A stretch of DNA of 64,000 nt from JAEZPW01 sp035629075 (GCA_035629075.1 DASPIK010000024.1:85894-149893), one strand, 5' to 3'; numbered from the stretch's first letter, positions 51,521 through 59,872 are shown. A program made the numbers and translations. The notes: generated from the letters alone by a model not told the origin.

Positions 51521-52255
51521 GTGAAGGCACGGGAACAAACAATCTGGACCGGTGTCTTTGTTGCTATGGGCGAACCGACATTACGATGGACGCTGGCGCT
51601 GAGCATGGCGACTCTTATGGCGTCTCTGCTCATCATTGAGCACGCTCAACGCCGCGTAACAAGCGCTCAGCGCGATGCCAATATCGCCAAGCATCGGCTT
51701 GAGGCGGTGTTGAAAGGCGAAGAGCCAAAAGAGACGGCTGAGTTCGACCCGGCTTTCCTCGTGCATCCGCCTGCGACTGGGCTACTGGTCGCAACGGCTG
51801 CGGTGGCATTTCCCGCCAGTCCGGCTATGTTGGTTTCCGTACCGTTCATAGTGCTCGGAGTGCCGGTAGCATTGTTCTGGGTGCCAGTCGTCGGACTGTT
51901 CTGGTACGGCATCGGTTTCCTTGCTGACCGGAGGCTGTCAAACGATCCCGAGTTCACGGACAGACATTTGCACAGAGTGTTCCACATCTATTTCTTCATC
52001 TTGCAGTGTGTAAGCCCTCTTGTCCTTTTCGTTTTTGCTTTCAGGTTCGTTTCCGGCAATTTTGGGTTTGAATATTGGAGCGACTCGTCGTGGCAATTCA
52101 TGCCCTGGTACGAAGATCGCAATCTCTGGTACACGTTAACAATGCTTGCCTGGTCTGTTTTGGGCACGAGTGCGCTACTGCGAAATTACGCACGCCGAAG
52201 CAGAACGAAACGCACATCACACGTCAACGCTGAAATCTACTCCCCACTCGAATGA
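51521..52255 (+). CDS. Hypothetical membrane protein
   Basis: A GTG at 51521 gives 244 residues. Hydrophobic segments lie near residues 26-42, 85-100, 104-130 (MLVSVPFIVLGVPVALFWVP), 150-175 (IYFFILQCVSPLVLFVFAFR) and 205-220. A charged segment (RDANIAKHRLEAVLKGEEPK) follows the first helix. I do not recognise the family. The stop overlaps by 19 bases with the convergent DUF4440 gene. It follows rsmI on the same strand after 39 bases. Confidence 0.6.
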   Translation: MKAREQTIWTGVFVAMGEPTLRWTLALSMATLMASLLIIEHAQRRVTSAQRDANIAKHRLEAVLKGEEPKETAEFDPAFLVHPPATGLLVATAAVAFPASPAMLVSVPFIVLGVPVALFWVPVVGLFWYGIGFLADRRLSNDPEFTDRHLHRVFHIYFFILQCVSPLVLFVFAFRFVSGNFGFEYWSDSSWQFMPWYEDRNLWYTLTMLAWSVLGTSALLRNYARRSRTKRTSHVNAEIYSPLE

Positions 52256-52767
52256 TCGTGGATGATTTTCCATCCCTCAGGCCTGTTGCTAAAGAGCACG
52301 GTGAACAGCCCGCTCGGCTGTTCGCCGTTCTTCATCTTCAGTCGCCAGCGGCCGCGTGCCACGGCTGACTCCGGGCCAAGCATCTCGATGGTGAGTTCGG
52401 AGAAGTCGAGGGTGCCCATTTCGCGCCCGCCGGACTGATAACGCTGGCGGTAACGGGCCAGCGTGGGCTGCCACCCTTTCGTGACCGTGCCGCCGGAGAA
52501 GAACGTCAGATCCGGCGAGTTCCAATAGCCAGCCATGTAGCCTTCCAGGTCGCCGCGGTTCCAGGCCAACACTTGCTCGTGCAGCACAATACCGATCTGC
52601 TGCTGGGGAGTATCGACGGGCGGAATGGCCGATGGTGGTGCTGTTGCAGACGACGTAGATTGCACCGCTTCGAACCCTGCCCTAAAAGCGAAGGGTGCGG
52701 CACCCAGGTTTGTAGCGGCAACGACGAACAGGAAGCTGGCGAGCGCAACAGGCAGAACTCTTCTCAT
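52237..52767 (-). CDS. Secreted DUF4440/SnoaL-like protein
   Basis: The internal start MRRVLPVALASFLFVVAATN gives 176 residues with a signal peptide. The upstream 35 residues in frame look non-coding. The NTF2-like fold shows VLAWNRGDLEGYMAGYWNSP, then TLDFSELTIEMLGPESAVAR and FTVLFSNRPEGWKIIHDHSS, as in DUF4440 proteins. Some are associated with ketosteroid-isomerase-like catalysis, but most have unknown roles. It is probably periplasmic. Its 3' end overlaps the convergent membrane gene. Confidence 0.85.
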   Translation of the reverse strand: MRRVLPVALASFLFVVAATNLGAAPFAFRAGFEAVQSTSSATAPPSAIPPVDTPQQQIGIVLHEQVLAWNRGDLEGYMAGYWNSPDLTFFSGGTVTKGWQPTLARYRQRYQSGGREMGTLDFSELTIEMLGPESAVARGRWRLKMKNGEQPSGLFTVLFSNRPEGWKIIHDHSSGE

Positions 52768-52849
52768 GCGCGGCATTGTACAGCGGGCATCCCGTGGCGA
52801 TGGCAAACCTTCGAAAGTCTGAACCCAGCTATAACACCCAAGGAGTTTC

Positions 52850-53023
52850 ATGATGGACAAGAAGGATCCCAAATTCCGTCCGGATGAACTGCCGCGTGAG
52901 CACCGCGAGCGGAGCCGCTACGACCCTGAGCACGAGATCCCCGACCCGGACCGGGTTGAGCAGGACATTGAGGAGGTCGAAAAAGTTTACCGCGACGACG
53001 AGACGGAAGAGCCCGCCGCGTAA
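52850..53023 (+). CDS. Small acidic/charged protein
   Basis: A 57-residue frame starts at ATG 52850 after AAGGAG at six bases, a strong site (an ATG three bases further is in the same frame). It reads KKDPKFRPDELPREHRERSR, then IPDPDRVEQDIEEVEKVYRD with a C-terminal EEPAA. It is highly charged with no hydrophobic core, so it is probably disordered. I do not recognise it. The strong ribosome site suggests it is expressed. Confidence 0.6.
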   Translation: MMDKKDPKFRPDELPREHRERSRYDPEHEIPDPDRVEQDIEEVEKVYRDDETEEPAA

Positions 53024-53058
53024 CACGGCTTGTATTTGACTTACGTCCGTAACGGTTT

Positions 53059-53238
53059 GTTATCCCGAGCGTAGCGAGGGATTTCTACCATCAAGCACTG
53101 CTGGCGAGTTGGGATTCCTCACCTCGCGTTAACAGTGGCGCGAAGTCGGAATGAGAATGCAACTGGGTTGGACTCGGCGGCGACCTTGCGCGTGGCTTTG
53201 TCTTAGAGGTAGAGATCCCTCGCTGCGCTCGGGATGAC
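53059..53238. repeat. Palindromic element of a related family
   Basis: Arms of 30 bases face each other: the left, from 53059, starts TTATCCCGAGCGTAGCGAGG, and the right ends at 53238 and reads in reverse complement TCATCCCGAGCGCAGCGAGG, with three mismatches over the full arms. The spacer of about 120 bases has no gene. The plan matches that of the 24 kb elements (an ATCCCGA end and long arms) but the sequence differs. Confidence 0.8.
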
Positions 53239-53275
53239 AAGCGACTGCAAGATAGCTCTATTCTCGCTAAATGGT

Positions 53276-54157
53276 CTAAAACCAGCGCTTGGCTTTGAAG
53301 TAGAGGAGCACGATCACGGTTGAGGCGATCATGAGGCCGCCGGCGTAAACGGCTCCGTCCCGAGCGTGGGCCCACGGGAGGTGCAGGTTCATTCCGAAAA
53401 AGCCGGTGATGATGACCAGCGGCAACGCTACCGTGCCCCAGATGGTGAGGACCTTCATGACCTCGTTCGTGCGGTTCGAGACTGCCGACAGATAGATGTC
53501 GAGCGAACCGGTGAGCAGGTCGCGATAGGTTTCGATGAACTCGACCGTGCGGATCAGGTGATCGTAGACGTCGCGGAAGTAAGGATCGAGGTCGTCGCCC
53601 ACAAGGCCGTGCTCGCGGCGCATCAGCGTATTCACAACCTCGCGCATGGTACTGCCCACCCGACGGAACTCCACAAGCTTGCGTTTGATTGCAAAGATGC
53701 GCGCCAGAACACGCGGTTCGGGGCAGTTCAAAACCTCCGACTCGATGTCGGAAATCTCTTCGGCCAGGTTGTCCAGCACCGGCAGGTATTCGTCTACAAC
53801 CTGATCCACCAGCATGTAGAACACGCGATCGAGGCGCTGTACGTGTTCCTGCTCGGCTCGCGCCCGCACCTTGTCGATGACGCCACAATCCCCGGCTCGA
53901 ACGGTAATCAGGAAGTCCGGCCCGAGAAAAACGTCGAGATCGTCGAACTCCAGGTCGCCGTTGTTGTGCAGGTGCTTGAGGACGGTGAAGACGTACACCT
54001 CATGATCTTCCGTCTTGGCGCGCTGGGGACGATGGCGGCAATCCTCAATCTGCAATTCGTGCAGGCCGAAGCGGCGAGCCAGTTCGTCAAGCTGCGGCAG
54101 AGCCGGATCGGCAACGTCGAACCACGCGAGTTGAGGAAGGACCGGAGCGCTAGTCAT
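53276..54157 (-). CDS. corA: CorA-family magnesium/cation channel
   Basis: This 293-residue protein has the CorA end: ALPLVIITGFFGMNLHLPWA with the GMN selectivity motif, followed by a second helix (YAGGLMIASTVIVLLYF). The long cytosolic N-terminal part includes the IEDCRHRPQRAKTEDHEVYV funnel helix region and many acids. It forms homopentamers that move magnesium or other divalent ions in. It is shorter than the usual 316 but complete. The repeat element lies just downstream. Confidence 0.9.
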   Translation of the reverse strand: MTSAPVLPQLAWFDVADPALPQLDELARRFGLHELQIEDCRHRPQRAKTEDHEVYVFTVLKHLHNNGDLEFDDLDVFLGPDFLITVRAGDCGVIDKVRARAEQEHVQRLDRVFYMLVDQVVDEYLPVLDNLAEEISDIESEVLNCPEPRVLARIFAIKRKLVEFRRVGSTMREVVNTLMRREHGLVGDDLDPYFRDVYDHLIRTVEFIETYRDLLTGSLDIYLSAVSNRTNEVMKVLTIWGTVALPLVIITGFFGMNLHLPWAHARDGAVYAGGLMIASTVIVLLYFKAKRWF

Positions 54158-54300
54158 CAGTGCGAAGGATAGCGCGAATGAAGGGTTTTAGGTATCAGGT
54201 GCTCAGGGTTGGGCAGTAGCTCTGGACAATACGTCTTCGCGGCGTCCCTCCGGGACGAGCACGACCGCCCACCTTACGACCTAAGACCTAACTTCCCAGC

Positions 54301-54780
54301 TTAAGCTTTCTTCTTCGCCTTCTTTGCTTCCCAGGGTCTTACCGGACGGGGAGCGCCGGGCGTTTCGCGGCCGTTTACGCGGTCGTAGTGGTAGCCCTCG
54401 CTCACGGTTCCGAGGCTCTCGTTATAGAGGCTCGGCAGATCAAGTGCCTGCTTGAACTCCTCGGTGAAGTCGTGAAGGGCGCGAAGCTTCTCGGCCGTTG
54501 CTGCAACTTCAGTCTTCGTGGTCTTGAAGAACTGCTGGTAGCCCTTATTGACGAGCTTGGCAATCTCGCCGCCGATCAGACACCCGGGCCAGGCGAATAC
54601 CCGTACGCCGCCGTCGTCTGCTTTTTCGATCGCCGCAGAGCAGTTGTACTTTTTCAGGAACACGCGGCCACTTGCGCCGGGAGCGTCGAGCAGATCGAAT
54701 CCGTTGTCGCGCAGCCACTTGACTGCTTCGTCGTAGTTGCGTCCCTTGGTGTCATACGGCGTGGGTGTGTTGTTTGCCAT
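54301..54780 (-). CDS. Hypothetical protein
   Basis: The ATG at 54780 gives 159 residues reading ANNTPTPYDTKGRNYDEAVK, WLRDNGFDLLDAPGASGRVF and FAWPGCLIGGEIAKLVNKGY. The end is Lys-rich (RPWEAKKAKKKA). There is no signal or membrane segment. I do not recognise the family, though its length and codon use look normal. Upstream residues in the frame overlap a leader and were excluded. Confidence 0.65.
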   Translation of the reverse strand: MANNTPTPYDTKGRNYDEAVKWLRDNGFDLLDAPGASGRVFLKKYNCSAAIEKADDGGVRVFAWPGCLIGGEIAKLVNKGYQQFFKTTKTEVAATAEKLRALHDFTEEFKQALDLPSLYNESLGTVSEGYHYDRVNGRETPGAPRPVRPWEAKKAKKKA

Positions 54781-54999
54781 CCTGTGCTCTTTTCGTGACT
54801 CCGGCCCGCTTGCCCGCTCGACTCTGGCGCGAGCAGTACGATTGCGGCTTGGCCCCGACTGTTGCCCGTGGGACCTGCTTAGGTATTCGGGCCGAAGAGG
54901 AAGCCGCCCGCTGCATGAGGTACAAACGGGGACGGGATAACTTTCGCACACAGACCCTGATTCCGACAACCCAGCAGGTTCATCCAATGTTTTCTAAGG

Positions 55000-55974
55000 A
55001 TGAGGTCGAACACACAACTCGCGCTGGTACGCCGGGAATTGGGGCAGGGGGTTCTGGACTCGATCGGTAACACGCCATTGTTGCGCCTGGAACGTATAAC
55101 CGCCGAGTTCAGGAACGTACAGATCCTGGCAAAGGCCGAGTGGCAAAACCCGGGCGGGTCGGTGAAAGACCGTGCCGCGGCCGAGATCATTCGAGAAGCA
55201 CTCGACGCGGGAAAGCTTGGACGCGGCAAGACTCTTCTCGATTCGACCAGCGGTAATACTGGGATTGCATACGCTATGATCGGCGCAGCGATGGGTATCC
55301 CCGTCAAGCTCTGCATGCCCCAGAACGTCTCCCCCGAACGCAAGCGAATACTTAAGGCTTACGGCACCGAAGTCGTGTTCACCGATCCAGCCGAGGGTTC
55401 GGATGGCGCCATCGTGAAGGCACGCGAGATCTATGCCAGCGATCCGCAAAAGTACTTCTACGCCGACCAGTATTCGAACGATGCAAACTGGCGCGCTCAT
55501 TACCACGGAACTGCGAACGAAATCTGGGACCAGACCGAAGGCCGTGTGACCCACTTCGTCTCCGTGCTTGGCACCACAGGCACCTTCACCGGTACTACGC
55601 GGCGGCTGAAGGAACTGAATCCGCGCATCCGCTGCATTTCGCTCCAGCCCGACTCGCCGTTCCATGGCATCGAAGGCGCCAAGCACATGGCGACTGCCAT
55701 CGTGCCGAAAATATATGACCCGTCGCTCGCCGATGAGGATCGTGCCGTTTCTACCGAAGAGGCTTATACCATGGTGCGCAGGCTTGCACGGGAAGAGGGT
55801 CTGCTGGTGGGTATCTCAGCCGGTGCGGCGCTGGCCGGATGCCTGAGCCTGGCGCGCCAACTCGAAAGCGAGCACGCGCGCGACCAGGTGATCGTCGCAA
55901 TTTTCCCCGACTCAGCGGATAAGTATTTAAGTGAACGATTTTGGGATGAGGAATGTGATGATTGGGTGATTTGA
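55000..55974 (+). CDS. cysM: Cysteine synthase, CysM-like, of a protein-thiocarboxylate pathway
   Basis: This 324-residue PLP enzyme has IGNTPLLRLERI, the Schiff-base Lys56 in PGGSVKDRAA, the cofactor loop SGNTG (84-88), and VSVLGTTGTFTGTTRRLKEL. Fold type II cysteine synthases in the mycobacterial CysM branch use O-phosphoserine and a thiocarboxylated carrier protein. The neighbours downstream are a JAMM protease, a MoaD/ThiS-like carrier and a ThiF-rhodanese gene, supporting that role here. The start is uncertain because the ribosome site is poor. The last residues (EECDDWVI) are encoded by an octad repeat. Confidence 0.93.
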   Translation: MRSNTQLALVRRELGQGVLDSIGNTPLLRLERITAEFRNVQILAKAEWQNPGGSVKDRAAAEIIREALDAGKLGRGKTLLDSTSGNTGIAYAMIGAAMGIPVKLCMPQNVSPERKRILKAYGTEVVFTDPAEGSDGAIVKAREIYASDPQKYFYADQYSNDANWRAHYHGTANEIWDQTEGRVTHFVSVLGTTGTFTGTTRRLKELNPRIRCISLQPDSPFHGIEGAKHMATAIVPKIYDPSLADEDRAVSTEEAYTMVRRLAREEGLLVGISAGAALAGCLSLARQLESEHARDQVIVAIFPDSADKYLSERFWDEECDDWVI

Positions 55975-56026
55975 GCTGCACTCCTTTGGCTTCAATCATC
56001 GAATCATCCACTCATGAAATCATGCA
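55951..56026. repeat. Octad repeat overlapping the end of cysM and the JAMM leader
   Basis: From 55951 octads such as GATGATTG and GGTGATTT form the last codons of cysM. From 55993, CAATCATC, GAATCATC, CACTCATG, AAATCATG follow in phase and run to the JAMM start. The halves are in opposite sense, with about 20 bases between. Confidence 0.65.
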
Positions 56027-56500
56027 ATGCCAGGAATGTTGAAGATTAGCGAGTCAGCACTGAATCAGCTCCGTGCCCACGGTGAGCAGACCTATCCGCA
56101 CGAGTGTTGCGGAGTGCTCCTGGGGCAGGACAACGGAGATAGCGAACGCTGGGTGACGCACGCTGTCGCTTGCGGTAACACGCGTACCGACTCGCCTGAG
56201 AATCGCTACAACATCGATCCGAAAGAGCTTATTCGTATCCAATTGGACGCTCGAGAACAGGGCCTCGACATTTTGGGTTTCTACCACTCGCACCCCGATC
56301 ATCCGGCACGTTGGTCCTCCACCGACCTTGCCGAGGCACATTGGTTCGGCTGTTCCTACGTGATTACCAGCGTCACAAACGGCAAAGCGCAGAACACGAA
56401 TTCGTTTCTGCTCGCAGGTGACGAAGAGAGCAAGCGCTTCGAAGACGAGCAAGTGGAAGTAGTTGAACAGCCTGATGAAAGCAGAGCGATGGCGGATTAG
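56027..56500 (+). CDS. mec: JAMM (Mov34/MPN) metalloprotease, Mec-like
   Basis: This 157-residue protein has the JAMM motif in full: Glu26 in PHECCG, His87 and His89 in YHSHPDHPARWSSTD, with Ser97 and Asp100. In mycobacteria the homologue Mec removes cysteine from the thiocarboxylated carrier CysO after CysM adds it. It sits between cysM and the carrier gene, so the same job is likely. The start codon lies in an octad repeat and lacks a good ribosome site. A start three codons downstream is possible. Confidence 0.93.
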   Translation: MPGMLKISESALNQLRAHGEQTYPHECCGVLLGQDNGDSERWVTHAVACGNTRTDSPENRYNIDPKELIRIQLDAREQGLDILGFYHSHPDHPARWSSTDLAEAHWFGCSYVITSVTNGKAQNTNSFLLAGDEESKRFEDEQVEVVEQPDESRAMAD

Positions 56501-56581
56501 GTCACACCTGACTCTGCGACCTTCCATAACTTACGGCAGCTTTGAAACCAAGCCGCGGGAAAAGTCATCAGAAATAGCACC

Positions 56582-56860
56582 ATGAAAGTACTGATTCCCA
56601 CTCCGTTAAGACAGTATGCGGAAAAGAAGGCGGCCGTCGACGTAAATGCGGCCACAGTCGGCGAAGCGCTGCACGCGCTCACGTCTCAGCACGGTGACCT
56701 GCGGCGTCATCTGTTCAGTGATGACGGCAAGCTGCGTTCCTTCGTCAACGTGTATGTGAATGATGAAGACATTCGCTATCTCGCAAAAGAGAACACTCCC
56801 GTAAAAGACAACGACACGATTTCGATCGTCCCGAGCATCGCGGGAGGAATTGATCGGTGA
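56582..56860 (+). CDS. cysO: MoaD/ThiS-like sulfur carrier protein, CysO-like
   Basis: This 92-residue protein has the beta-grasp plan (KVLIPTPLRQYAEKKAAVDV, then VGEALHALTSQHGDLRRHLF) and ends ISIVPSIAGGIDR. In most sulfur carriers the Gly-Gly pair is at the very end and is thiocarboxylated by a ThiF-type enzyme. Here three residues (IDR) follow the GG at 88-89, so trimming is probably needed. The JAMM protease encoded just upstream could do it. The stop is directly before the ThiF-rhodanese start region. Confidence 0.92.
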   Translation: MKVLIPTPLRQYAEKKAAVDVNAATVGEALHALTSQHGDLRRHLFSDDGKLRSFVNVYVNDEDIRYLAKENTPVKDNDTISIVPSIAGGIDR

Positions 56861-56878
56861 ATGTTTCAAGGATTTGTT

Positions 56879-58048
56879 ATGGCTACTACTGAAACCACAA
56901 AGGCTGCTTCGACGCTGACCAATGACGAGATCCTGCGCTACTCGCGCCACCTGATCATGCCGGAGGTCGGCATGGAGGGCCAGCAGAGGCTGAAGGCTGC
57001 GCGCGTGCTGTGCATCGGGGCAGGTGGTCTCGGGTCGCCATTGGCACTGTACCTGGCCGCGGCGGGCGTTGGCACGCTGGGTTTGGTGGATTTTGACGTG
57101 GTCGATTTCACCAATCTTCAGCGACAAATCATTCACAGCACCAGCGATGTTGGAAGGCCGAAGCTTCAGTCGGCGACGGAGAAGATCAACGCCATCAACC
57201 CATTCGTCAATGTGCAGCCGTTCGAAACGCGGTTGACCAGCCAGAATGCGCTCGAACTGTTCGCCGACTTCGACGTCATTGCCGATGGCACAGACAACTT
57301 CCCTACCCGCTACCTGGTCAATGATGCTTGCGTTCTAACGGGCAAGCCAAACGTTTACGCTTCGATCTTTCGCTTTGAAGGTCAGGCAAGCGTGTTCGCA
57401 ACCGAAGAGGGACCGTGCTACCGCTGCCTTTATCCTGAGCCGCCGCCGCCGGGATTAGTTCCGTCGTGCGCCGAGGGTGGCGTGCTGGGCATTCTGCCGG
57501 GCCTGCTTGGCGTGATTCAGGCGACCGAGGTTATCAAGCTAATACTGGGTCGCGGCCAGTCGCTCATCGGACGCCTGCTGCTGGTCGATGCGCTGGGAAT
57601 GAATTTTCGCGAACTCAAGCTGCGCAAAAATCCGGATTGCCCGGCGTGCGGGACGCATCGTACGGTAGACAAGCTGATCGACTACAACCAGTTCTGTGGC
57701 ATACGAGGAGAAGAATCGTCGGTGAACGCAACCTTGCCTGAGATCCAGCCCGAAGAACTCAAACAGCGACTCGATCGCGGTGATGACGTTTTTGTTCTCG
57801 ATGTTCGCGAACCGCACGAGTACCAGATCTGCAATCTCGGTGGTTATCTCATTCCGCTCAACGAGCTACCTAAGCGAGTACACGAGCTCGACTCAAGCCG
57901 CGAGATAGTGGCCCACTGCAAGATGGGCGGACGCAGTGCAAAAGCTGTGGAATTCTTGCGCCAGGCTGGGTTCACGAAGGTACGCAATCTCACTGGTGGT
58001 ATTACCGCATGGGCCGACCGTGTAGATAGGACAATGCCGAAATACTGA
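56879..58048 (+). CDS. moeZ: ThiF/MoeB adenylyltransferase fused to a rhodanese domain (MoeZ-like)
   Basis: The ATG at 56879 (after AAGG) gives 389 residues. A start six codons earlier directly follows the carrier stop. The ThiF domain has GAGGLGS (47-53), a zinc site CYRC (180-183) with CPAC (254-257), and Cys197 in PSCAEGG as possible thioester/thiol site. The rhodanese domain (about 285-385) has DVREPHEY and active Cys347 in HCKMGGRSA. The enzyme adenylates the carrier GG end and moves sulfur from rhodanese onto it. It is the last gene of the cysteine cluster. Confidence 0.95.
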   Translation: MATTETTKAASTLTNDEILRYSRHLIMPEVGMEGQQRLKAARVLCIGAGGLGSPLALYLAAAGVGTLGLVDFDVVDFTNLQRQIIHSTSDVGRPKLQSATEKINAINPFVNVQPFETRLTSQNALELFADFDVIADGTDNFPTRYLVNDACVLTGKPNVYASIFRFEGQASVFATEEGPCYRCLYPEPPPPGLVPSCAEGGVLGILPGLLGVIQATEVIKLILGRGQSLIGRLLLVDALGMNFRELKLRKNPDCPACGTHRTVDKLIDYNQFCGIRGEESSVNATLPEIQPEELKQRLDRGDDVFVLDVREPHEYQICNLGGYLIPLNELPKRVHELDSSREIVAHCKMGGRSAKAVEFLRQAGFTKVRNLTGGITAWADRVDRTMPKY

Positions 58049-58120
58049 AGGGCATTGCAGATTTACATTCTCGTCGGACAGGTGCGGGTTCCACCTTCTG
58101 TAACCATGATCCTATCCGGC

Positions 58121-58150
58121 GAACAGGTTTCGGTTTAGAACCGAAAGTTC
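58121..58150. repeat. Hairpin after moeZ
   Basis: GAAC...TTTCGGTT (58121-58135) faces AACCGAAA...GTTC (58139-58150) with a TAG loop. The stem is 8 plus 4 base pairs with an offset. No T-tract follows. It may be a weak terminator for the cysteine cluster. Confidence 0.55.
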
Positions 58151-58197
58151 TGCTAACATTCTCGCCGTGTCCAACGTCCTCGCAAGGAGGTGCCTGC

Positions 58198-59388
58198 ATG
58201 CACCGATCCTCTTGGGCCCGCCTGTTCTCTCCCCTTCTTCTCGCAGTCGTGATCGTAACTGCTTCTGCCGCGCAGTCGTCGCTCGAGCCGCGCGTGGTGA
58301 ATATCCCTGCCGCGGACGGCACCGTTCTAAAAGCCACGTACTTCGCTGCGGCCAAGCCGGGTCCGGGAGTTCTGTTGTTCCACCAGTGCAACCAGGAACG
58401 CAGGAGTTGGGACGCGCTCGCCTCAAGCCTCGCCGCATCGGGCATCCATGTCCTGACCGTTGACTACCGCGGCTTTGGCGAGAGCGGTGGAACACCGGTA
58501 GGTAAGCTTCCCCCTGCCGAAAGGCAACAGATCCAAACCGAAAAGTGGCCTGGCGATATGGACACGGCTTTCGACTATCTTGTCTCGCAGCCAGGAGTTA
58601 AACGCGACGTCATTGGTGCCGGCGGCGCGAGTTGCGGGGTAAACCAGTCGATCCAGCTTGCAAGGCGGCATCCTGAGGTGAAGTCATTAGTGCTGTTGTC
58701 GGGCAATACCGACCGCAGTGGGCGCGAGTTTGTGAAGAACTCGCCGAAGCTGCCCATATTTGGATCCGCCGCGGATGACGATGCCGGAGCGGTCGAGTTG
58801 ATGGAGTGGGTCCTCAGCTTGTCTGCCAACCCCGGTACCCGGTTTGAGCACTACAAGACCGGCGGTCACGGCACTGAGATGTTCGCTCCGCACAAAGAAC
58901 TGCCCGACATGATCGTCGAATGGTTCTCAACCACGCTGGTCAAGACACCCGGGAAGGCTCCGGCAGCACCGTCATCGGCACGCGCGCCGGAGAACGCACA
59001 AATTCTGGCAATGTTCGACGAACCCGGCGGAACTGCAAAAGTGGCGGAGAAGTTGGCGGAGGCGCGTAAACGCGATCCCAAAGCTGTTCTGTTCCCGGAG
59101 GGAGTCGTCAACATCATGGGCTATGAGCACATGCAGAACGGCGATACCAAAGGCGCGATCGAAATTCTCAAGCTCAACGTCACGGCGTTTCCGCGGTCGG
59201 CGAACACCTACGACAGCCTGGCAGACGCTTATCTTGCTGACGGCCAGAGAGAACTCGCCAAGCAGAACGCGCAGAAAGCACTGGAACTGCTCGCCTCGGA
59301 TACCGAGAGCCCAGAAGACCGCAAGAAGTTAATACGCGACAGCGCCGAGCAGAAAGTGAAGGAACTGGGCGGGGGTGCGCAGGAGTAG
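58198..59388 (+). CDS. Secreted alpha/beta hydrolase with a TPR-like C-terminal segment
   Basis: An ATG at 58198 with a strong GGAGG site gives 396 residues with a signal peptide (SPLLLAVVIVTASAAQ). The hydrolase domain has DYRGFGESGGTPVGKLPPAE, a nucleophile elbow GAGGASCGVNQ with Ser or Cys, and HGTEMFAPHKELPDMI with a late His. After residue 270, AKVAEKLAEARKRDPKAVLF, MQNGDTKGAIEILKLNVTAF and LADAYLADGQRELAKQNAQK form TPR-like helices. The family resembles dienelactone-hydrolase-like esterases. It is probably periplasmic, substrate unknown. Two terminator-like hairpins follow. Confidence 0.82.
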   Translation: MHRSSWARLFSPLLLAVVIVTASAAQSSLEPRVVNIPAADGTVLKATYFAAAKPGPGVLLFHQCNQERRSWDALASSLAASGIHVLTVDYRGFGESGGTPVGKLPPAERQQIQTEKWPGDMDTAFDYLVSQPGVKRDVIGAGGASCGVNQSIQLARRHPEVKSLVLLSGNTDRSGREFVKNSPKLPIFGSAADDDAGAVELMEWVLSLSANPGTRFEHYKTGGHGTEMFAPHKELPDMIVEWFSTTLVKTPGKAPAAPSSARAPENAQILAMFDEPGGTAKVAEKLAEARKRDPKAVLFPEGVVNIMGYEHMQNGDTKGAIEILKLNVTAFPRSANTYDSLADAYLADGQRELAKQNAQKALELLASDTESPEDRKKLIRDSAEQKVKELGGGAQE

Positions 59389-59421
59389 GATAGCCGCAAG
59401 AAAGTGATGCTCAATGAAAGC

Positions 59422-59444
59422 GGGAGCGCAGGCGCAGCGCTCCC
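59422..59444 (+). terminator. Terminator after the hydrolase gene
   Basis: GGGAGCG (59422-59428) pairs with CGCTCCC (59438-59444), followed by TTCTTTTTC. Confidence 0.8.
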
Positions 59445-59465
59445 TTCTTTTTCACCAATAAAACA

Positions 59466-59487
59466 GGGGGAGCGTTTTCGCTCCCCC
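59466..59487 (-). terminator. Terminator after the small secreted gene
   Basis: GGGGGAGCG (59466-59474) pairs perfectly with CGCTCCCCC (59479-59487), with TTTT as loop. On the minus strand it is followed by TGTTTTATTGG. Confidence 0.8.
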
Positions 59488-59512
59488 ACGGAACGTATCA
59501 GCCTCTGCCGAA

Positions 59513-59872
59513 CTACTTGCCTACCGAAGTTTCCGGCGCAATGAATTTCAAGACGGTCTTCTTGCCGCCAAACTGAACTTCCTGGATCGTGCCGTCGGCA
59601 GCCTTGATGACTGCGTCGTGAGTGGCCTTCTTTTCGCTGGTGACGATGGTGGCCGGCGCGGTCAGGTTGACGCCGTTACCCTTCACGGTTACCTGAACGT
59701 TGTTGCCCTCACCGGTCCAGTTCACTTTGTAGGACCCGGACTTCAGTTGAGTGCCGTTAAGCTTGCCAGCGGAGATCAGGCTCATATTGCCATTGGTGTC
59801 GCCCGCGAATGCAGCAAGCGAGAGCACAAAGGTCAGAATGAGTGCATACGCAATGATTTTCATAGCTTTCAT
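59513..59872 (-). CDS. Small secreted protein, twin one
   Basis: This 119-residue protein has a signal peptide (KIIAYALILTFVLSLAAFAG) and a beta-rich body with SAGKLNGTQLKSGSYKVNWT, NNVQVTVKGNGVNLTAPATI and EVQFGGKKTVLKFI. It is clearly a relative of the 60124-60450 gene upstream on the same strand. The shared pattern is G-xQL-x-G-YK-WTGEG-VQV-TAP-KK-T-F. A 251-base spacer with a terminator lies between. Function is unknown. I do not recognise the family. Confidence 0.8.
   Translation of the reverse strand: MKAMKIIAYALILTFVLSLAAFAGDTNGNMSLISAGKLNGTQLKSGSYKVNWTGEGNNVQVTVKGNGVNLTAPATIVTSEKKATHDAVIKAADGTIQEVQFGGKKTVLKFIAPETSVGK

Noticed and set aside
57539..57817. 92-residue frame on the minus strand inside moeZ
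   Set aside because: Shadow of the coding strand of moeZ.
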